From contig NZ_AP024452.1 of the NCBI RefSeq assembly GCF_016865485.1, positions 4,548,501 to 4,612,500 of the forward strand: DNA of 64,000 nucleotides, written 5' to 3'. Origin of the DNA: Luteitalea sp. TBR-22 (GTDB lineage Bacteria; Acidobacteriota; Vicinamibacteria; Vicinamibacterales; Vicinamibacteraceae). Positions within the stretch are counted from its first letter, which is position 1. Each line of letters starts with the position of its first letter. Position numbers and translations under genes: made by a program. Positions 17,968 through 26,060 of this stretch are shown here, piece after piece. A model generated the notes under the pieces. The model worked only from the letters and a program-made list of their open reading frames with translations. It did no database searches and was not told the origin of the DNA.

Positions 17968-19134
17968 TCAGCGTTCGAGCAGGGCTACCGCGTGCACGAT
18001 CATCGCGTCCTCGAGCGCGCTGGTGCCTTCGGGGGTCTTGCCTTTGACACTGATGCGATCGGGCGTGGACGCAAGCGCGCCCGCCAGCGATGCCCGCAGC
18101 GCGTCGGCGATCCTGCCGATCTTCGGGCGATGGCAGATCACGACGAGATCGAGATTGCCCAGCCGCCAACCGGCCGCCTGCACCCTGGCGAAGGCGTCCC
18201 GCAGCAGCGCAAGACTGTCGGCATCCTTGAACGCCGGGTCGGTGTCCGGGAAGAGGCCGCCGACGTCGCCGAGGTTGGCCGCGCCGAGCACGGCGTCGGT
18301 CACGGCGTGGCACACGGCGTCGCCGTCGGAGTGGCCGGCCAGCCCGCGCGCGTCGGGGACGTGCACGCCGCCGATGACGAGGCGGCGGCCGTCGGCGAAG
18401 CGATGCGAGTCGTAGCCGATGCCGATGCGCGCGACCGACAGGACTCGGTCGGCGCCGAGTGCGCGGCGGGCACGGGCGAGGTCGTCCTCGGTGGTGATTT
18501 TCACGTTGTCGGGATGCCCCTCGACCACCTGCACGCGGTGGCCTAGCCGCTCGGCCAGCGAGGCCTCATCGGTCACGTCCACGGGCGAGGTCATGGCCGG
18601 CAACAGGGCGTCGAGCACGTCGCGACGAAAGCCCTGCGGCGTCTGCGCCAGCGCAAGATCCTCACGGGGAATCGTGCCGTCGATCCAGCGCGTGTCGCCG
18701 TCCAGCGAGACGTGCTTGACGGTGTCGTGGACGCGGGCTGCCGCAATCGCGACGCCAGTGCGCGCCGTCGCGTCGATGACCCGATCGATGACCGCGTCGG
18801 TCACGAACGGGCGCGCGGCGTCGTGCACCAGCACCACGTCGACGTCGGGTCCCACGGCAGCCAGTCCTGCCGCCACCGAGTCCTGCCGACGCGCCCCGCC
18901 CGCGACGATGGTGATCAGCTTGCCGCCGGCAGCCGCCGAGGCGAGCACGCGCGCCGCGTCGAGATCGGCGGCGGGCACCACGGCGACCACGCCGCGCACC
19001 CTCGGTGAGGCGGCGCACGCGGCGACGCTGCGCTCGAAGATCGTGCGGTCGCCGAGCGTGAGCCACTGCTTGGCCACGGCGCCGCCCAGACGACGCCCCT
19101 GTCCGCCCGCGGCCACCACGACGTCGACGATCAC
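17968..19134 (-). CDS. ispDF: Bifunctional 2-C-methyl-D-erythritol 4-phosphate cytidylyltransferase / 2,4-cyclodiphosphate synthase
   Basis: A single 388-residue frame joins two MEP-pathway enzymes. Residues 1-230 are IspD: AAGGQGRRLGG with K22 for CTP binding, and VHDAARPF at 103-110. Residues 235-388 are IspF: GIGYDSHRF (D242, H244), GHSDGDAVCHA (H276), and FPDTDPAFKDADS. The start is a GTG at 19134 preceded by GGAG; an ATG upstream is in another frame and ends at once. IspE, the intermediate step, is encoded separately at 32813. The fusion is uninterrupted, with a short linker (RALGADRVLSVA). Confidence 0.93.
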   Translation of the reverse strand: MIVDVVVAAGGQGRRLGGAVAKQWLTLGDRTIFERSVAACAASPRVRGVVAVVPAADLDAARVLASAAAGGKLITIVAGGARRQDSVAAGLAAVGPDVDVVLVHDAARPFVTDAVIDRVIDATARTGVAIAAARVHDTVKHVSLDGDTRWIDGTIPREDLALAQTPQGFRRDVLDALLPAMTSPVDVTDEASLAERLGHRVQVVEGHPDNVKITTEDDLARARRALGADRVLSVARIGIGYDSHRFADGRRLVIGGVHVPDARGLAGHSDGDAVCHAVTDAVLGAANLGDVGGLFPDTDPAFKDADSLALLRDAFARVQAAGWRLGNLDLVVICHRPKIGRIADALRASLAGALASTPDRISVKGKTPEGTSALEDAMIVHAVALLER

Positions 19135-19170
19135 CGATCCCGCTCCATGCGAGTGGTAAGGTACACCGCC

Positions 19171-21261
19171 ATGCGGGACGCGGCACGCCCACTGCTGGCG
19201 CTGGCACTCGTCGGGCTGTTGCTGGGCGCGGCGCTGGTGACGTTCCGCAGTCTCCGGGACATCGACCCTCGCGGACGGGCCTCGTGGGCGGCAGCGCCGG
19301 TCGTGGTGGCGGATGTGCCGACCGATCTGACGGTGTTCCTGCCCGCGTGCGACGTTCGCGCCATCGTCGTGCACCCCGCTCCCGGCACGCAGGGTCGGCT
19401 GGGCATCGACTACTTCCGATACGTCCTCGACAAGCGCGGCGACACCTGGCCCTCGGGCACCGGTGGCGCCGAGGTGCGCGTCGCGGGCGATGCCCCGATC
19501 GCCCTGCCGATGAAGGATGCCGCCGTGTCGTGGCGGCAGGCGCTCACCCTGCGCATGCGGTCGGTGGACGCCGCCGGCCAGCCCGTGGCGGGTCGGCCCA
19601 TCGCGCTCGACGCCGCGCGCCCGGTGTCTCTCGACCTGTTCGAGGACCCGGCGCTCGGGCGCTTCTCGTGCGCGTTCGACGCGGGCAGTCGCGGCCAGGC
19701 ATGGGCCACCCTGGGCGCGGTCGTGATCACGCTCGCCGCGACGGGCCTGCTCGCCGCCGCGTGGCTGGCGCGGGCCGTCGGCGACACGTGGGCGTGGGCC
19801 TCGCCGCGCGCCGCGACGCTGGCCGCCGCGACGATGGTCGGCGCGACAACGCTCGCGTACGCCTTCGTGGTGCCGCCCTTCGAACCGCCGGACGAACTGG
19901 CCCACCTGGAGTACGCGCGCTACGTCGCCACCACCGGCACCCTCCCGCGCGCCGTTCCGCCTCCCGGGGATCCCTGGCGGCCGTCGTCCTACGAATGGGT
20001 GCAGCAACCGCTCTACTACCTCGGGGCGGCCGCCATCCTGAAGGCCACCGGCCTGGACACGCCCGCGCCGGCGCTCGTCGACAATCCCCGCGCGCGCATC
20101 CGCCCGAACGGCACCGAGCCGACGCTGTTCCACCACGGCGCCCCGCCGATGCCGGCCACCGGCCACCAGGCCCTGCGACTGCTCCGCCTCGTATCGTGGC
20201 TGATGGCCGTGGCGACCACGCTGGTCATCGCGAGACTCGTGCGCGCGGTGAGCGCCGACTGGCTCGTGATCGCCACGACCGCCGGCGGACTGGCGCTGAT
20301 GCCGCAATGGGACGCCGTGATGGGCGCTGTCTCCACCGACCCGCCCGCGACGCTGCTGGCGGCGCTCGCGACGCTGGCCGTCGTGCGGCTCGCCCATGGT
20401 CGTGACAGCACGCCCTGGCTGCTGCTCACCGGCGCGCTGATAGGCGCCGCCTACGTCGTCAAGGCCACCGCCGTGTTCCTCGCGCCGATGGCCGTCCTGG
20501 CGTGCGTGCTCGACGCCGCCAATCGCGAGCGGCTCGGCACCGGCCTGCCGACCTCCGACGAACTGTCGCGCGTGCTGGCCAGGGCCCTGCGCCCGGTGCT
20601 GCTGGTGGGACTGGGCATCGCGGCGACCGCCGCGTGGGTGCACGTGCGCGCCTGGCTGGTCTTCGGCGACCCGCAGGCGTTCGCTTTCAAGAAGGCCATC
20701 CTCGAGGCCGGCGGGTTCGTGCCGACGCCCGGGCCGATGCCCTGGACCGGCGCGTTCTGGGCGCAGATGCGCGTGATGGTGTTCGAGCCGTTCTGGGCGC
20801 GCTTCGGCTCCCTCGGCGCCGGGCCGTTCCCGGGCAGCCGCGTGTGGCTGGCCTACGCGGTGGCGTCGGTCGTGATTGTCGGGGCTGCCGTCGCCGGCGT
20901 GCCCGCCTGGCTGCGCGCCGGCTGGCGCGAGGTGCAGGCCGATCGCGGCGGCAAGGCCGCGTGCACGTCGATGGCGCTGCTGGTGTGCGCGACGGGCGTC
21001 GCGCTGGGGCTGGCCGCGTGGGTGGCCGTGAACCTGGCGCCGCGCGCCGACATGGTGGTGCACTGGACGCCGCGCCACATCCTGCCGCTCACCGCGCCCG
21101 CGGCGCTGCTGGTCGCCGCTGGCCTCGAGCGGGTCCGTCATGCTCCGGCGCTGGCCTCACGTGTGATGGCCGTGACGATCGGCGTCACCCTGCTGGCCCT
21201 CGGACTGGCCAGCCTGGGCGTGCTCAAGGCGACGGTGCTGATGTTCCACTTCGGGTACTAG
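19171..21261 (+). CDS. Large polytopic membrane protein, DUF2142/GT-C-like
   Basis: 696 residues from the ATG at 19171 (an in-frame ATG at 19147 is possible but lacks a ribosome site). The first helix (LLALALVGLLLGAALVTF) is followed by a periplasmic domain of about 170 residues. About ten more hydrophobic helices follow. After the second helix comes FEPPDELAHLEYARYVATTG, which resembles the PDE..H motif of DUF2142 and GT-C glycosyltransferases acting on lipid-linked sugars. Function is inferred only from topology and this motif. It diverges from ispDF. Confidence 0.6.
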   Translation: MRDAARPLLALALVGLLLGAALVTFRSLRDIDPRGRASWAAAPVVVADVPTDLTVFLPACDVRAIVVHPAPGTQGRLGIDYFRYVLDKRGDTWPSGTGGAEVRVAGDAPIALPMKDAAVSWRQALTLRMRSVDAAGQPVAGRPIALDAARPVSLDLFEDPALGRFSCAFDAGSRGQAWATLGAVVITLAATGLLAAAWLARAVGDTWAWASPRAATLAAATMVGATTLAYAFVVPPFEPPDELAHLEYARYVATTGTLPRAVPPPGDPWRPSSYEWVQQPLYYLGAAAILKATGLDTPAPALVDNPRARIRPNGTEPTLFHHGAPPMPATGHQALRLLRLVSWLMAVATTLVIARLVRAVSADWLVIATTAGGLALMPQWDAVMGAVSTDPPATLLAALATLAVVRLAHGRDSTPWLLLTGALIGAAYVVKATAVFLAPMAVLACVLDAANRERLGTGLPTSDELSRVLARALRPVLLVGLGIAATAAWVHVRAWLVFGDPQAFAFKKAILEAGGFVPTPGPMPWTGAFWAQMRVMVFEPFWARFGSLGAGPFPGSRVWLAYAVASVVIVGAAVAGVPAWLRAGWREVQADRGGKAACTSMALLVCATGVALGLAAWVAVNLAPRADMVVHWTPRHILPLTAPAALLVAAGLERVRHAPALASRVMAVTIGVTLLALGLASLGVLKATVLMFHFGY

Positions 21262-21263
21262 GG

Positions 21264-21411
21264 AATTTCAGAATTTCAGAATTTCAGAATTTCAGGATTT
21301 CAGGATTTCAGGAATCGCATTGGCTGCGCCTCATCAGCGACGGCCGGACATACAGCGACGCCATCCTCGAGTGAGGGAATGCTGAAAGGCTGACACTCTG
21401 CAATTCCGCAG
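21264..21411. repeat. AATTTCAG 8-bp array with facing CTGCAATTC arm
   Basis: Six 8-base units (four AATTTCAG, two GATTTCAG) fill 21264-21311, starting two bases after the stop of the membrane protein. About 85 bases later CTGCAATTCCGCAG (21398-21411) reads in the opposite sense. The element fills the whole gap between two convergent genes, so it may also serve as a shared 3' structure. Confidence 0.75.
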
Positions 21412-22059
21412 TTACCGTCCCTGCGCGTCGGTAGGCTCCTCCACGCCTCCGGCAAACGTGGCGAGGCGCTCGCGCGTCAGGGCGAGGGCGCGTTCGCCCA
21501 GGGCGCGCGGCATCACTGCGGGGACGTACAACACCACCAGCACGTCGCGCGTGTCCGGAGTGGTCATGGTGCGCGCGGAATCCGAGGTGGGATTGCCGAA
21601 CGGGCCCTGCGCATCGACCAGCGCCAGCCGCCCCTCGACGTTGACGCGGTCCTTGCGGATGCCGTCGTAGCCCTCGCCTGCCGCACCGAGGCGCAGCGTG
21701 ACCGGCCGCTCGACCTTCGCCAGGTCGTACAGGCCGAACGAGATTTGCGTCTCCACCGAGCACCAGTTGACGATGTCGACCAGCCCGTTCACGCGCGGGA
21801 GCGGCTCCCCCTTCCGCACCCGCCGCAGCAAGGCCTCGCTCGACGGGCGCGTCTTGGTGGGGTCGACGCCCATGCGCTTGTACATGGTGCGCGTCGCCGC
21901 GAGCGGTTCCTCGAGGCCGACCGCCGATCGCAGGGCCTCGGCGGCCGCCGCCAACGGCGCGTCGAGCCGCGGATCGTGGGGATGGCAGGTGACGCCGCGA
22001 CGCACGATCACCGCCGGCACCACGATGTCGGCCACGTCCGGGGCGACCTGCAAAATCAC
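21412..22059 (-). CDS. B3/B4 tRNA-binding-domain protein
   Basis: 215 residues. The sequence resembles the stand-alone B3/4 domain otherwise found in the beta subunit of phenylalanyl-tRNA synthetase, where it carries editing of mischarged tRNA. Signatures are the run MYKRMGVDPTKTRPSSEALLRR, GEPLPRVNGLVDIVNWCSVE and the GLYDLAKVE..VTLRLG segment. Free-standing members are thought to act in tRNA or amino-acid quality control, but this is inference. The ATG overlaps the plsC stop by four bases, so it is translated with plsC. Confidence 0.75.
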   Translation of the reverse strand: MILQVAPDVADIVVPAVIVRRGVTCHPHDPRLDAPLAAAAEALRSAVGLEEPLAATRTMYKRMGVDPTKTRPSSEALLRRVRKGEPLPRVNGLVDIVNWCSVETQISFGLYDLAKVERPVTLRLGAAGEGYDGIRKDRVNVEGRLALVDAQGPFGNPTSDSARTMTTPDTRDVLVVLYVPAVMPRALGERALALTRERLATFAGGVEEPTDAQGR

Positions 22060-22793
22060 GCGCCCCCCTGCTGCAGGGCCTCGACGGCCTCGCGCACCTG
22101 GCGCTCGACGACACCCGCCAGCTTGCGCGCCTCACCGACCTCGAGTCCCTCGGTCGGCACCACCGGCAGCACACGCACGCGGACGTGCCCGGGGCAGGTC
22201 ATCAGGCGCCCCTTCAGCATCACGTGACGCGTCCCCTCGATCGCCACCGGCACGATCGGCAGGCCCGCCTCGATGGCGAGCATCACGATGCCGCCGCGGA
22301 ACCGCGCGACACGGCCGTCGGCGCTGCGCGTCCCCTCGGGGAACACGATCAGCGACACGCGCTGTCGCATCAGCTCCTTGATCTGCAGCATCGTCGAGTT
22401 GCCCGGGTTGCTGCGGTCGACCAGGACGTGCCCCGTGCGACTGAGGTGCCAACCCAGGAAGGGGAACCGGCCGAGCGACGCCTTCGCGAGGATGCGCAAC
22501 TGGTACGGCACGTGCCAGAAGATCACCGGGATGTCGTAGATGCTCTGGTGATTGGCCAGGAAGAGGAACGGCCGGTCGCGCGGCAGCGTGTCGAGGCCGC
22601 TGATGTCGACGGTGACCCGGGTGGTCTTCAGGATCAGCCATGCCCAGGCGCGGGCGCAGCCATGCGCGAGGTGGCCCTGGCGGTCCACCAGCACCGACAG
22701 CAGCGACAGCGTCCCGAGGACGATGGTGTAGAGGGCGATGGCGGGGATCAGGTAGAAGACCGTCCGCCACCAATGGAAGGGGGGTACGCGCAT
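22056..22793 (-). CDS. plsC: 1-acyl-sn-glycerol-3-phosphate acyltransferase
   Basis: 245 residues. Converts lysophosphatidic acid to phosphatidic acid in membrane lipid synthesis. An N-terminal membrane segment (FYLIPAIALYTIVLGTLSLL) precedes the catalytic motif NHQSIYD at 81-87 (H82, D87). FPEGTRS at 151-157 and the later VPVAIEGT complete the acyltransferase signature. The gene begins ten bases after the stop of the PIN-TRAM gene and overlaps the B3/4 gene. Confidence 0.92.
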   Translation of the reverse strand: MRVPPFHWWRTVFYLIPAIALYTIVLGTLSLLSVLVDRQGHLAHGCARAWAWLILKTTRVTVDISGLDTLPRDRPFLFLANHQSIYDIPVIFWHVPYQLRILAKASLGRFPFLGWHLSRTGHVLVDRSNPGNSTMLQIKELMRQRVSLIVFPEGTRSADGRVARFRGGIVMLAIEAGLPIVPVAIEGTRHVMLKGRLMTCPGHVRVRVLPVVPTEGLEVGEARKLAGVVERQVREAVEALQQGGA

Positions 22794-22803
22794 CCGGTCG
22801 CGG

Positions 22804-23895
22804 TCAGGTCTGCGGCACGGCCCGTGCCCGGCGGAAGGATGCGGTCTGCGTCCCCGGCACCGTGGGCGCAGCGCCGCTGGCCTCGCCGTCGGTGCGAGTC
22901 GCTTCGAGGGCCGGGTCGATGTAGCGCCCGAAGATCATCTTGCCCGCCGTCGTCTGCAGCACGCTGGTGACGACCACGTCGATGTTCTTGCTGATCATCT
23001 TGCGGCCGTTGTCGACGACCACCATGGTGCCGTCGTCGAGATAGGCGACGCCCTGGTTGTACTCGCGGCCTTCCTTGAGGATGAAGACCTTCATGTACTC
23101 GCCGGGCAGCACGACCGGCTTGAGCGAGTTGGCGAGCTCGTTGATGTTGAGCACGTGCACGCCGCGGAGCTCGGCCACCTTGTTGAGGTTGAAGTCGTTG
23201 GTGACGATGCGCCCCTCGAGCGACCGGGCCAGCTCGATCAACTTGAGGTCGACCTCCTTGACGTCGGGGAAGTCGACGTCGGAGATGACCACGTCGAGGT
23301 TGGCCATCTTCTGGATCTTCTGCAGGATGTCGAGGCCGCGGCGACCGCGGTTGCGCTTCATCGCATCCGACGAGTCGGCGACGAACTGCAGTTCCTTCAG
23401 CACGAACTGCGGGATGACGAGGGTGCCGTCGAGGAAGCCGGTGGCGCAGATGTCGGCGATGCGGCCGTCGATGATCACGCTGGTGTCGAGGATCTTGTAA
23501 TGCTTCTTGGGCGCGGTGGCGCGGAACACGCTGATCAGGCGCGCCGGCTCGAGCCACTCGCCCTTCCGGCCACCGACCACCAGGCCCAGATACGTGAGGG
23601 CGAGCAGGGTGACGGTGTGGAGGAAGGCGACCCGGCTGTCCTGGGTGTCGGCCCAGAACAGTGTGGTGGTGATGGTCTTGGCGATGCTGAGGCCGATGGT
23701 GCCGCCGAGGACGGCGCCCAGCATCGACGACACGGCGGTGTCACGGAGCTGGGTCTCGAACACGACCACGAGCCCGGCCAGCCCCGCCCCGAACAGGACG
23801 TTGACGACGGCCAACTCGTGGACGGGCCTGACCAGCGAGGCCGAATACGCGACCGCGGCCACGAAGAGCACGCGGGCAAACACGAACCACGTCAT
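22804..23895 (-). CDS. PIN-TRAM domain membrane protein (YacL-like)
   Basis: 363 residues. The first 110 residues form about four transmembrane helices. A PIN nuclease domain follows (ILDTSVIIDGRIADI, D137 and D143 as metal ligands, plus IVTNDFNLNK and the LNINELAN segment). A TRAM RNA-binding domain at about 263-326 contains PGEYMKVFILKEG and DDGTMVVVDNGR. The family includes Bacillus YacL, which sits next to isp genes; here ispDF is only about 4 kb away. RNase activity is plausible from the acidic residues but not proven for this family. Confidence 0.85.
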   Translation of the reverse strand: MTWFVFARVLFVAAVAYSASLVRPVHELAVVNVLFGAGLAGLVVVFETQLRDTAVSSMLGAVLGGTIGLSIAKTITTTLFWADTQDSRVAFLHTVTLLALTYLGLVVGGRKGEWLEPARLISVFRATAPKKHYKILDTSVIIDGRIADICATGFLDGTLVIPQFVLKELQFVADSSDAMKRNRGRRGLDILQKIQKMANLDVVISDVDFPDVKEVDLKLIELARSLEGRIVTNDFNLNKVAELRGVHVLNINELANSLKPVVLPGEYMKVFILKEGREYNQGVAYLDDGTMVVVDNGRKMISKNIDVVVTSVLQTTAGKMIFGRYIDPALEATRTDGEASGAAPTVPGTQTASFRRARAVPQT

Positions 23896-23994
23896 GCACG
23901 ACCCCGAATGAATGCTCAGAGAGCCAAGGGACGCGCGCGGAGGATGAACGAGGCGTGTGACGGCCGCGCGACGCCAGGCGACATCATACGCCCA

Positions 23995-25392
23995 TCAATC
24001 CCAACCGATCACCTCGTCGAGGGCTTCGGCAACGGTCCGGACGCCCACCACCTCGCACCCGGCCCCGCCCCGGCCCTGCGCGGCGTCCAGCGACTCGTCG
24101 GGCGCGGCGTTGCCGGCCGGGACGACGCATCGCGTGAAGCCCATCTGGGCCGCTTCCCGGACCCGGAGCAGGGACTGCCCCGTGGCACGCACCTCACCGG
24201 CCAGTCCGACTTCCCCGAAAATGGCCGTCCCTGACCGCACCGGCCGATTCCGGATGCTCGACACCACGGCGGCCACGATCCCGAGGTCGGCCGCCCGCTC
24301 GTCGACGGTGAAGCCGCCGGCGACGTTCACGAAGACGTCCTCCCCGGCCAGGTTCAGGCCGGCCCGCTTCTCGAGGACGGCCAGCAGCAGGGCGAGGCGC
24401 TGCTGGTCGACGCCGTTGGTCATCCGACGGGCGCTCCCGTAGACGGCACTCGACACCAGCGCCTGGACCTCCACGAGGATCGGCCGCGAGCCCTCCATGC
24501 AGCACAGCACGGCGGATCCGGGCGCCCCGACCTGCCGCTCGGCCAGGAACAACGCCGACGGGTTGGGGACCGGCACCAGCCCCGCGCCCGTCATCTCGAA
24601 CACGCCCAGTTCGCTCACCGCGCCGAACCGGTTCTTGACCGCGCGCACCACGCGGTGCGTGTGATGCCGCTCGCCCTCGAAGTACAGCACCGTGTCGACG
24701 ACGTGCTCGAGCACCTTGGGCCCGGCCAGGCCGCCGTCCTTGGTGACATGGCCGACCAACACGGTCGGCAGGTTCCGGCCCTTGGCCGTGAACAGCAGTT
24801 GCGTGGCCGTTTCCCGGATCTGCCCCACGGTGCCCGGGGCCGAGGTGAGCCTGGTCGAGTAGACGGTCTGGATGGAGTCGACGATGAGCAGCGCCGGCTT
24901 CAGGCGTTCGACCTCCTCGAGGATGCGCTCGGTGCAGGTCTCGGCGAGCAGGTACAAGGGCGCACGGCCCACGCCGAGCCGCTCGCCCCGCCCCTTGACC
25001 TGGTGCTCGGATTCCTCGCCCGAGCAGTACAGCACCGGGCCGACGGCCTGCGCGAACTTCGCCGCCGCCTGCAGCAGCAGGGTGCTCTTGCCGATGCCCG
25101 GCTCGCCGCCGAGCAGCACCAGGCTCCCCGGCACCAGGCCGCCGCCGAGCACCCGGTCGAACTCGCCGATGCCCGACGAGATGCGCTCGGCCTGCAGCAT
25201 GTCGACGTCGGCGTAGAGGCGGGCCTGCCCGCCAGCCCCGAGCGTCGGCCTGGCGCCGCCGGCCGGCGGCGGCGGAGTGGCCGCTTCCTCGGCGAAGGTG
25301 TTCCAGGCGCCGCAGTCGGGGCAGCGGCCGAGCCACTTGGGCGATTGCGCGCCGCAGTTGGTACAGGCAAAGACGGTCTTCGGAGCGCGCAT
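23995..25392 (-). CDS. radA: DNA repair protein RadA
   Basis: 465 residues. RadA (Sms) is a RecA-like helicase that promotes branch migration in recombination. It has the N-terminal zinc finger (C10, C13, C24, C27), a Walker A motif GGEPGIGKST at 95-104, the RadA-specific KNRFG at 253-257, and a Lon-like C-terminal domain starting near the VYGSARR segment. The ATG at 25392 is required by the zinc finger. The frame is open upstream into an AT-rich repeat arm that begins only three bases before the start codon. Confidence 0.95.
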   Translation of the reverse strand: MRAPKTVFACTNCGAQSPKWLGRCPDCGAWNTFAEEAATPPPPAGGARPTLGAGGQARLYADVDMLQAERISSGIGEFDRVLGGGLVPGSLVLLGGEPGIGKSTLLLQAAAKFAQAVGPVLYCSGEESEHQVKGRGERLGVGRAPLYLLAETCTERILEEVERLKPALLIVDSIQTVYSTRLTSAPGTVGQIRETATQLLFTAKGRNLPTVLVGHVTKDGGLAGPKVLEHVVDTVLYFEGERHHTHRVVRAVKNRFGAVSELGVFEMTGAGLVPVPNPSALFLAERQVGAPGSAVLCCMEGSRPILVEVQALVSSAVYGSARRMTNGVDQQRLALLLAVLEKRAGLNLAGEDVFVNVAGGFTVDERAADLGIVAAVVSSIRNRPVRSGTAIFGEVGLAGEVRATGQSLLRVREAAQMGFTRCVVPAGNAAPDESLDAAQGRGGAGCEVVGVRTVAEALDEVIGWD

Positions 25393-25394
25393 CT

Positions 25395-26060
25395 GGCAAT
25401 TTGAGATTTGAAATTCGAAATTGGCAAGGGCTTGGCGGCGTGCGCCGCCTTCGCCCTCGAGGTCACGACAGCTTCGCCACGGATGGTCGGCTCGCGGATC
25501 GGGCGATCGCGGACACAACCTGCGCCACTTCCTTGGCTTCGGGACCGAGCTTCGACCATTCTTCGTCGCGCAGCAGCCCTGCCTCTCGCCCCAGGCGCAG
25601 CCAGTACTGCATCTCGCGGGCCTCCTTGGTGGCAATCGCCACCTTGGACGCAAAGTCGGCGCGGGATTGCGCTGCCGTCGCCTCCTCGAGATTCGCTCCT
25701 ATGGACGTGGCGGCGCGAATCATCTGACGCAGGACGACCTCCCTCACCATCCGCACGTAGGACGGGTCGTGGCGAAGGCGTGCCACACGCAGTGCCAGCC
25801 GAAACGCCCGCTCGTGAATCTCGCGTCGCATGGCGACCGGCGGTGCACGAACGGCGCCAGGGATTACTGCTGGCCGCCGCGCCAGAAACGGGCGGCGGCC
25901 CCCACCGTGGCGCAGATACTGCGCTCGTGGGGGCAATTCGAGATTCGAAACTTGAGATTGATCGGCGGCCGGCCTGTCGGCCCTGCCGCTCGACGCATCT
26001 CGCGGGGCGGCGGCGGAGCCGCGCCCCTCGTGAATCTCAAATTTCAAATTTCAAATTGCC
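25395..26060. mobile_element. Repeat-bounded segment carrying a four-helix-bundle gene
   Basis: Inverted 23-bp arms bound this 666-bp segment: 25395-25417 on the plus strand and 26038-26060 on the minus strand both read [20 protein letters not shown], followed by TYG, with only two differences. A third, diverged arm with GGCAATTCGAGATTCG is at 25932-25960. The arms are AT-rich in GC-rich surroundings. The segment lies between radA and alr, and the right arm forms the last codons and stop of alr. Mobility is inferred from the structure; no transposase or target-site duplication is evident. Confidence 0.5.
25463..25831 (-). CDS. Four-helix-bundle protein (S23/Avd-like family)
   Basis: 122 residues from the ATG at 25831. 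The protein is helical throughout. It shows the pattern of the bacterial four-helix-bundle family once called S23 or IVP: REVVLRQMIRAATSIGANLEEATAAQSRADF, then [25 protein letters not shown]. Relatives occur as intervening sequences in 23S rRNA genes and as accessory variability determinants beside retroelements; most stand alone with unknown function. It is transcribed in the same direction as alr and radA. The frame is open further upstream to 26047 but with low-complexity sequence that I exclude. Confidence 0.85.
   Translation of the reverse strand: MRREIHERAFRLALRVARLRHDPSYVRMVREVVLRQMIRAATSIGANLEEATAAQSRADFASKVAIATKEAREMQYWLRLGREAGLLRDEEWSKLGPEAKEVAQVVSAIARSASRPSVAKLS

Noticed and set aside
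19135-21141. Upstream part of the open frame that contains ispDF
   Set aside because: The 669 extra codons are antisense to the membrane protein at 19171 and have no domain; the GTG at 19134 gives the true start.
25832-26047. N-terminal extension of the four-helix-bundle protein
   Set aside because: The extra 72 codons start inside the repeat arm and are arginine- and proline-rich with no resemblance to the family; the ATG at 25831 gives the normal size.
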